This document shows positions 13,810-17,650 of a stretch of 17,650 nt of DNA, piece after piece. Position 1 is the stretch's first letter. Every line of letters starts with the position of its first letter. Below the pieces are notes generated by a model. It searched no databases and was not told the DNA's origin. It saw only the letters and a list, made by a program, of their open reading frames with translations. Made by a program: the position numbers and the translations under genes. Origin of the DNA: Firmicutes bacterium UBA5227 (GTDB lineage Bacteria; Bacillota; Clostridia; Tissierellales; Sedimentibacteraceae); contig DHUT01000046.1 of assembly GCA_002409285.1 (NCBI GenBank), forward strand, positions 1 through 17,650. Direction: 5' to 3'.

Positions 13810-14682
13810 ATGGAGAAGAATCCTAATACTTCTCACTTTAAAATACTTCAGCAGCAGGAAATAGACGGGGCGGCCTTATATCGTAAAATTGCCATGCTTA
13901 CAAAAAATGAAAATGAGAGAGAAACGCTGCTTGCCATATCTGATGACGAATATAAGCATGCAGCTATATTTGAAAAGTATTCCGGCTGTAAACTGGAGGC
14001 TCGACGCTTTCGTTTGTTTTGCTATACGTTGGCTGCACGTATACTTGGATATACTTTTGTGATTAAGTTGCTGGAGCGTGGAGAGGAGCTTGGAATCAAG
14101 GCTTATGAAAATCAGATTACTCAGATTCCTGAATTAAAACAAATACTGGATGAAGAGGAAGTCCATGAGCAGGAGCTCTTAGATATGCTGGATGAGGAGC
14201 GCTTACACTATGTGGGAGATATGGTGCTGGGCATGAATGATGCCCTGGTAGAGCTTACCGGTGCTCTTGCAGGATATACATTTGCAATGCAGAATACACA
14301 TGTCATAGCTATGGCAGGACTTATCACGGGAATTTCAGCAACACTTTCCATGGCTGCTTCAGGGTATCTTTCATCTCGCGAGGCAGGGCAAAAAAATGCA
14401 GCCAAGTCTGCAGCCTATACTGGCATTGCCTACCTGGTTACTGTCGCATTGCTGATTATCCCTCACTTGCTTTCGCCTGTTGACAGATATTTCAGGGCAT
14501 TGATAATAACCCTGCTGATAGCCGTTGCTATAATTGCACTATTTAATTTTTATATTTCTGTAGCGAAAAGCAGACCGTTTAAACGCAACTTTTTCATAAT
14601 GTCAGGCATAAGCCTTGGCGTAGCGGTGATTTCCTTTGCCGTTGGTGTTATTGTGAAAAATGTTTTAGGTATAGACCTGTAG
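13810..14682 (+). CDS. VIT1/CCC1-family metal transporter with N-terminal ferritin-like domain
   Basis: 290 residues in two parts. The first ~130 form a rubrerythrin/ferritin-like four-helix unit with iron-ligand candidates E17 (QQQEIDGAALY), E47 and H50 (DDEYKHA), E92/E93, and E117, H119, E120 (EEEVHEQELL). The remainder is a VIT1/CCC1 membrane domain: MVLGMNDALVELTGALAGYT (138-157), the SMAASGYLSSREAGQ block (180-194) and three further helices. Relatives such as MbfA export iron (or manganese) out of the cytoplasm, the ferritin-like part acting as sensor or feeder. The start ATG 13810 follows GGAGGG (13800-13805); the in-frame TTG at 13798 would swallow the SD. Likely its own transcription unit; the -10-like TATAAT at 13788 lies too near the SD to be trusted. 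Confidence 0.88.
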   Translation: MEKNPNTSHFKILQQQEIDGAALYRKIAMLTKNENERETLLAISDDEYKHAAIFEKYSGCKLEARRFRLFCYTLAARILGYTFVIKLLERGEELGIKAYENQITQIPELKQILDEEEVHEQELLDMLDEERLHYVGDMVLGMNDALVELTGALAGYTFAMQNTHVIAMAGLITGISATLSMAASGYLSSREAGQKNAAKSAAYTGIAYLVTVALLIIPHLLSPVDRYFRALIITLLIAVAIIALFNFYISVAKSRPFKRNFFIMSGISLGVAVISFAVGVIVKNVLGIDL

Positions 14683-14772
14683 ATTCTAAGAATTGTTATC
14701 AAATAAAAAGTATTACGAGCATTAAATCTAAGTCGATATAAATTAAACTGTTCAAAATATCTTTAATGAAGT

Positions 14773-14814
14773 GAAGCAGGAGAAGTGGAAATAATAATTT
14801 ACTGCTCCTGTTTC
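14773..14814. terminator. Bidirectional terminator between metal transporter and radical SAM gene
   Basis: GAAGCAGGAG (14773-14782) pairs with CTCCTGTTTC (14805-14814) with one G-T, and an inner AGT..AAAT/ATTTACT stem extends it. It serves the minus-strand gene directly and can also stop the plus-strand gene 91 bases away. The rest of 14683-14772 shows nothing. Confidence 0.6.
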
Positions 14815-15734
14815 TATACGCCTTCTCCGTTAAATTCGGGAATAAAGCTTTTAGACTGGGTTCCGCCTTCCTGGATAAATCCGTTTTCTATTCCCAATCC
14901 AATGGCATAGTCCACCAGCTCATCATACTCGGCATCTGTAATTTTTCTGTTAATTTCCGGATATGCGGCAACATGGGGAAGAGGTGTGTATTGATTCATT
15001 ATACTTATATAAATTTTATCTCCGAATGTTTCATATAAATATTTTATTATGTTTTTTGAATCTTCCAAATATCCAGGCAGCATCATGTGACGTACAATTA
15101 CACCCCTTGTCATTATGCCGTTTGAATCGAATTCAGGCTTCGGAGCCTGCCTGGTCATTTCATTTATGGCAGTTGACGCATACAAAAAATAATCCCTGCA
15201 ATTTGAATATCTCTGTGAGATACTTCCATCCATGTATTTCAAATCTGGCAGGTAGACATCAACAATTCCGTCTAATAGCTGTATTATTTCTGACTTTTCA
15301 TATCCGCCTGTATTATAGACAATGGGTATGCAAAATCCGTTTTTTCTGCTTAAATTAACGGCATCAATAATTTGAGGTATGAAATGTCCAGGGGTTACAA
15401 GGTTAATGTTGTGTGCCCCTTTGTTCTGCAATTCAATAAATATTTCTCCAAGCCTTTCGGGAGTGATGATTTTTCCCGCCTTACCTGCTGCAATATTGTG
15501 ATTTTGACAGTAGACACATCCTAAAGAGCAGCCGCTGAAAAAAACCGTACCAGAACCATTTGTTCCAGAAATGCAGGGCTCCTCCCACATGTGAAGAGCA
15601 GCCCTGGCAACAATTAGTTCATTAGTCTGACCGCAGTATCCTTTTTTTCCTTTAATTCTGTCAGTGTGGCAATTCCTGGGGCACAATGTGCAATTATTCA
15701 ATAATATTTTATTATCTGTAAATTGATTATTCAT
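14814..15734 (-). CDS. PflX-like radical SAM protein (putative pyruvate formate-lyase activase-like)
   Basis: 306 residues. The radical-SAM cluster motif CxxxCxxC is at C69, C73, C76 (SGCSLGCVYCQNH). An additional N-terminal cysteine set (C15, C18, C22, C34 in NNCTLCPRNCHTDR...GYCG) is characteristic of the PflX group and probably binds zinc or a second cluster. Later blocks VTPGHFIPQI, YNTGGYEK, DVYLPDLKY and VRHMMLPGYLEDS match the same group. Biological substrate of PflX is unknown; PFL activation is a guess by annotation tradition and no glycyl-radical enzyme gene is adjacent. Start MNNQ chosen because GAGGA (15739-15743) precedes it; the ATG at 15785 adds 17 residues without an SD. Oxygen-sensitive chemistry fits an anaerobe. 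Confidence 0.85.
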   Translation of the reverse strand: MNNQFTDNKILLNNCTLCPRNCHTDRIKGKKGYCGQTNELIVARAALHMWEEPCISGTNGSGTVFFSGCSLGCVYCQNHNIAAGKAGKIITPERLGEIFIELQNKGAHNINLVTPGHFIPQIIDAVNLSRKNGFCIPIVYNTGGYEKSEIIQLLDGIVDVYLPDLKYMDGSISQRYSNCRDYFLYASTAINEMTRQAPKPEFDSNGIMTRGVIVRHMMLPGYLEDSKNIIKYLYETFGDKIYISIMNQYTPLPHVAAYPEINRKITDAEYDELVDYAIGLGIENGFIQEGGTQSKSFIPEFNGEGV

Positions 15735-15820
15735 AATATCCTCATAAAAATAATAAGTAATTATCACCTTTATAAAAATTATCAAGTTTAGGATGACATA
15801 TTTATATTATTTTCCTTTAA

Positions 15821-16543
15821 TTATTTTATTTTTACAAAAATTTTCCTGGTTAATGCTCTGATGATAAACAAAATTAATAACATTATGCCAAGTGTGCCTG
15901 ATACTGATAGCGGAAATGATAAACCTGAGGGAGCCAAAGCTTCCAACTCAAAATTGTTTAGGTTCCCGCTGTACAATGTTATGATGCTGTTTTCCCAGAT
16001 TAAAGCGTATACAGCATTAAAAGCAACAGACAATGCTATGAATAAAAATCCCACAATCCAGTTAAATTTGTAATATCCTATATTTATCAGCCAACCCGTC
16101 AGATAACCCACAAATAGGTTAAAGCTGTATAATAAAAATGAAGCAGGAAAATTGTTTAAGATTGAACCATCAATTTCAAAATTAAATAATATAGAAAACA
16201 AATATTCGATTCCAGCAAAAATACTGAATATTAGCGCAAGTGTGACTGACTTTAATATTGCCGAAACAACAGTTCCATAAAACCACTGTGTTCTTGTAAC
16301 TCCCAATTTTAGGAATTGAGGAAGGAATGTTGCTCCGGCAATTATTCCGATTACAAACATATAAACCATTGAGGAACCTGCTGAAAAAACCAGTAAATTT
16401 TGAGTGAAGCTGAAATTAAGCAGTCTTCCAATAATCCTAAATGCCAAATATATTATCATGATGATACCTATGAACCATACGCTCCACTTCATCTGTTCAA
16501 CATACATATCTGCAGCAATTTTTTTAATTGAGTTCTTTTTCAT
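15821..16543 (-). CDS. ABC transporter permease of the YtrABC-like operon
   Basis: 240 residues with about six hydrophobic helices (roughly 25-45, 55-75, 95-120, 135-160, 165-185, 210-235) and a short basic N-terminal tail, MKKNSIKKIA. No recognisable soluble domain, so it is the membrane half of a small ABC-2-like exporter. Start at 16543: the alternative ATG at 16558 would include the SD GGGAGGG, which lies within the last codons of the ATPase gene, whose TAA ends 1 base before this ATG. Translation is therefore coupled to the ATPase. Substrate unknown; similar GntR-linked systems respond to cell-wall antibiotics or serve acetoin/peptide transport. Confidence 0.8.
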   Translation of the reverse strand: MKKNSIKKIAADMYVEQMKWSVWFIGIIMIIYLAFRIIGRLLNFSFTQNLLVFSAGSSMVYMFVIGIIAGATFLPQFLKLGVTRTQWFYGTVVSAILKSVTLALIFSIFAGIEYLFSILFNFEIDGSILNNFPASFLLYSFNLFVGYLTGWLINIGYYKFNWIVGFLFIALSVAFNAVYALIWENSIITLYSGNLNNFELEALAPSGLSFPLSVSGTLGIMLLILFIIRALTRKIFVKIK

Positions 16544-16544
16544 G

Positions 16545-17417
16545 TTATTCCCTCCCATCGGTTAAATGAATAAACAGATCCTGAAGTGAAATGGGTCCTG
16601 TTTCCAACCCCATTTTACGAGCTTCATTTTCTATATCTTCAGTTTTTTCTTCATAAATCATTACTGACTTGGTGTTTCCAAGCTGCTGAGAATTAAGTAT
16701 TTTTCTGCCATCAGTAAATTTATCTACATTGTTGATATACCCTGTTGCGGAAAATCCTCTTGATGTTAATGATTCATAATCTTCATGCAGCAGAAGTTTT
16801 CCTTCCTGGAGTATTAAGACCTCATCGAACAGGTAATCCATTTCAGATACAAGGTGAGTCGATAAAATAAATATACGCGGATTTCTTTCCTGATCCTTTA
16901 AAAGTTCATCGTAAAATTTCATTCTGGTTGGAGCATCCATACCAAGATAAGATTCATCAAAAATTGTTACCGGAGAGCGACTTGCCAATCCCATGGTAAC
17001 TTCCAAAACTGACTGCATTCCTTTAGACAGCTTATTAACGGGTTTATTTAATGGAAGATTAAATAGATTAATCAAGTATTCTGCATATTCAGCATCATAA
17101 TTCGGTCTGTACTTACCTACAGCTTTTAGCATGTTTATAACCTTCGTTGTTTCTTCATGATAGTCTGTTTCAAAATGGAAGGACACATTTTGCATAATGT
17201 TAGGGTTTTCAAAAGGGCACTCCCCCGCAATTTTTACCGTTCCACCGGATGGATTTCTATATGAAGCAAGAACGGATAAAAGGGAAGTTTTGCCCGCACC
17301 GTTTCTTCCGAGCAAGCCATATATTTTTTCGTTTTCAAGGTTAAAAGATACATTTTTTAATGCTTCAAAGTTTTTGTACTTTAATGACAAATTGTTTACT
17401 TCAATACTAAAAACCAT
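16545..17417 (-). CDS. ABC transporter ATP-binding protein (YtrB/BcrA-like)
   Basis: 290 residues. Walker A GRNGAGKT (37-44), a Q-loop region around ENPNIMQNVSF (70-80), signature LSKGM (130-134), Walker B TIFDE (151-155), and H-loop H188 in LSTHL. After Walker B the usual DEP reads DES, as often in this subgroup (DESYLGMD). The C-terminal ~80 residues are an accessory domain without motif. The start overlaps the stop of the GntR gene by one base (TAATG), and its own stop precedes the permease start by one base, so the three genes form a tight operon. With the permease it probably makes an exporter or antibiotic-resistance pump controlled by the GntR protein. Confidence 0.9.
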   Translation of the reverse strand: MVFSIEVNNLSLKYKNFEALKNVSFNLENEKIYGLLGRNGAGKTSLLSVLASYRNPSGGTVKIAGECPFENPNIMQNVSFHFETDYHEETTKVINMLKAVGKYRPNYDAEYAEYLINLFNLPLNKPVNKLSKGMQSVLEVTMGLASRSPVTIFDESYLGMDAPTRMKFYDELLKDQERNPRIFILSTHLVSEMDYLFDEVLILQEGKLLLHEDYESLTSRGFSATGYINNVDKFTDGRKILNSQQLGNTKSVMIYEEKTEDIENEARKMGLETGPISLQDLFIHLTDGRE

Positions 17418-17650
17418 TAAATTTCACTCTCCTTTATTTTTATTTTTTTTATTAAATTTATTATGTCTTCTGACGAAATTCCGATTTTTGATGCTTCCAA
17501 AACCATAGGTTCAACGTACTCATTCATGAACGCTTCTTTTCTTTTTTCCATAAGCTTTTTTTTTGCTCCTTCAGCAACAAACATTCCTATTCCCCGTTTC
17601 TTGTACAGTATGCCTTCATCAACCAGTTGATTAATCCCCTTTGTAACAGT
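17417..17650 (-). CDS. GntR-family regulator (YtrA subfamily), N-terminus outside window
   Basis: The last 77 residues of a minus-strand gene entering from beyond 17650. It begins inside the winged helix, TVTKGINQLVDEGILYKKRG (recognition helix, then the wing IGMFVAEGAKKKLMEKR), followed by a short helical tail of about 45 residues instead of a large ligand domain. That short tail and the immediate ABC ATPase gene define the YtrA subfamily, whose members repress their own ABC operon and are released by an inducer. The stop TAA shares a base with the ATPase ATG. Confidence 0.88.
   Translation of the reverse strand, partial: TVTKGINQLVDEGILYKKRGIGMFVAEGAKKKLMEKRKEAFMNEYVEPMVLEASKIGISSEDIINLIKKIKIKESEI

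Noticed and set aside
1..17650. CRISPR array, tRNA/rRNA genes, insertion sequences, phage genes
   Set aside because: No regularly spaced repeats, cloverleaf-like sequences, transposase motifs or phage proteins were recognised on either strand.

Overview
The window reads as AT-rich chromosome of an anaerobic, endospore-forming low-GC Gram-positive, most likely a Clostridia/Tissierellia-type amino-acid fermenter. The basis is dipicolinate synthase (dpaAB) behind a sigma-K-like promoter, strong GGAGG-type ribosome binding sites, Bce-type two-component parts, a YtrA-type GntR/ABC operon and peptide/amino-acid catabolic genes. Genus is not determinable by eye. No rRNA, tRNA, CRISPR array, phage gene or insertion sequence was seen.

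Layout. (1) 1-3977: a YfcC-family carboxylate/amino-acid permease (minus, cut by the window edge) diverges from a tight operon of M20 amidohydrolase, DUF917 protein and AroM-family protein. The intergenic region carries a 14-bp inverted repeat and repeated GCAG-type motifs. (2) 4013-5576: bidirectional terminator and a minus-strand MATE exporter whose promoter overlaps a long-spaced inverted repeat. (3) 5761-9335: a dipicolinate/lysine-branch block, dpaA-dpaB, convergent with an aspartokinase of reduced regulatory domain, which diverges from dapA. The first committed step (aspartate to aspartyl phosphate), the branch enzyme making hydroxy-tetrahydrodipicolinate, and the spore-specific oxidation to DPA are therefore side by side; asd and dapB are elsewhere. 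(4) 9394-11587: a Bce-type regulator and kinase that lost the kinase end, the whole ABC ATPase gene and most of the permease gene in one internal deletion. (5) 11611-12917: a perfect sigma-A promoter, a small ORF and an acyltransferase-3 membrane protein. (6) 13075-14814: an AbrB-type regulator, a strong terminator, a fragment that reads as the first ~37 codons of a valyl-tRNA synthetase with an in-frame stop, and a ferritin-like/VIT1 metal transporter. (7) 14814-17650, all minus: a PflX-like radical SAM protein, then a GntR regulator-ABC ATPase-ABC permease operon running off the right edge.

Most notable: the M20-DUF917-AroM cassette resembles, at the superfamily level, a hydantoinase-type three-enzyme set (hydrolase, ring enzyme, two-cysteine racemase-like protein); the Bce deletion scar and the valS remnant show local gene decay; the dpaA promoter is a near-ideal sigma-K site.
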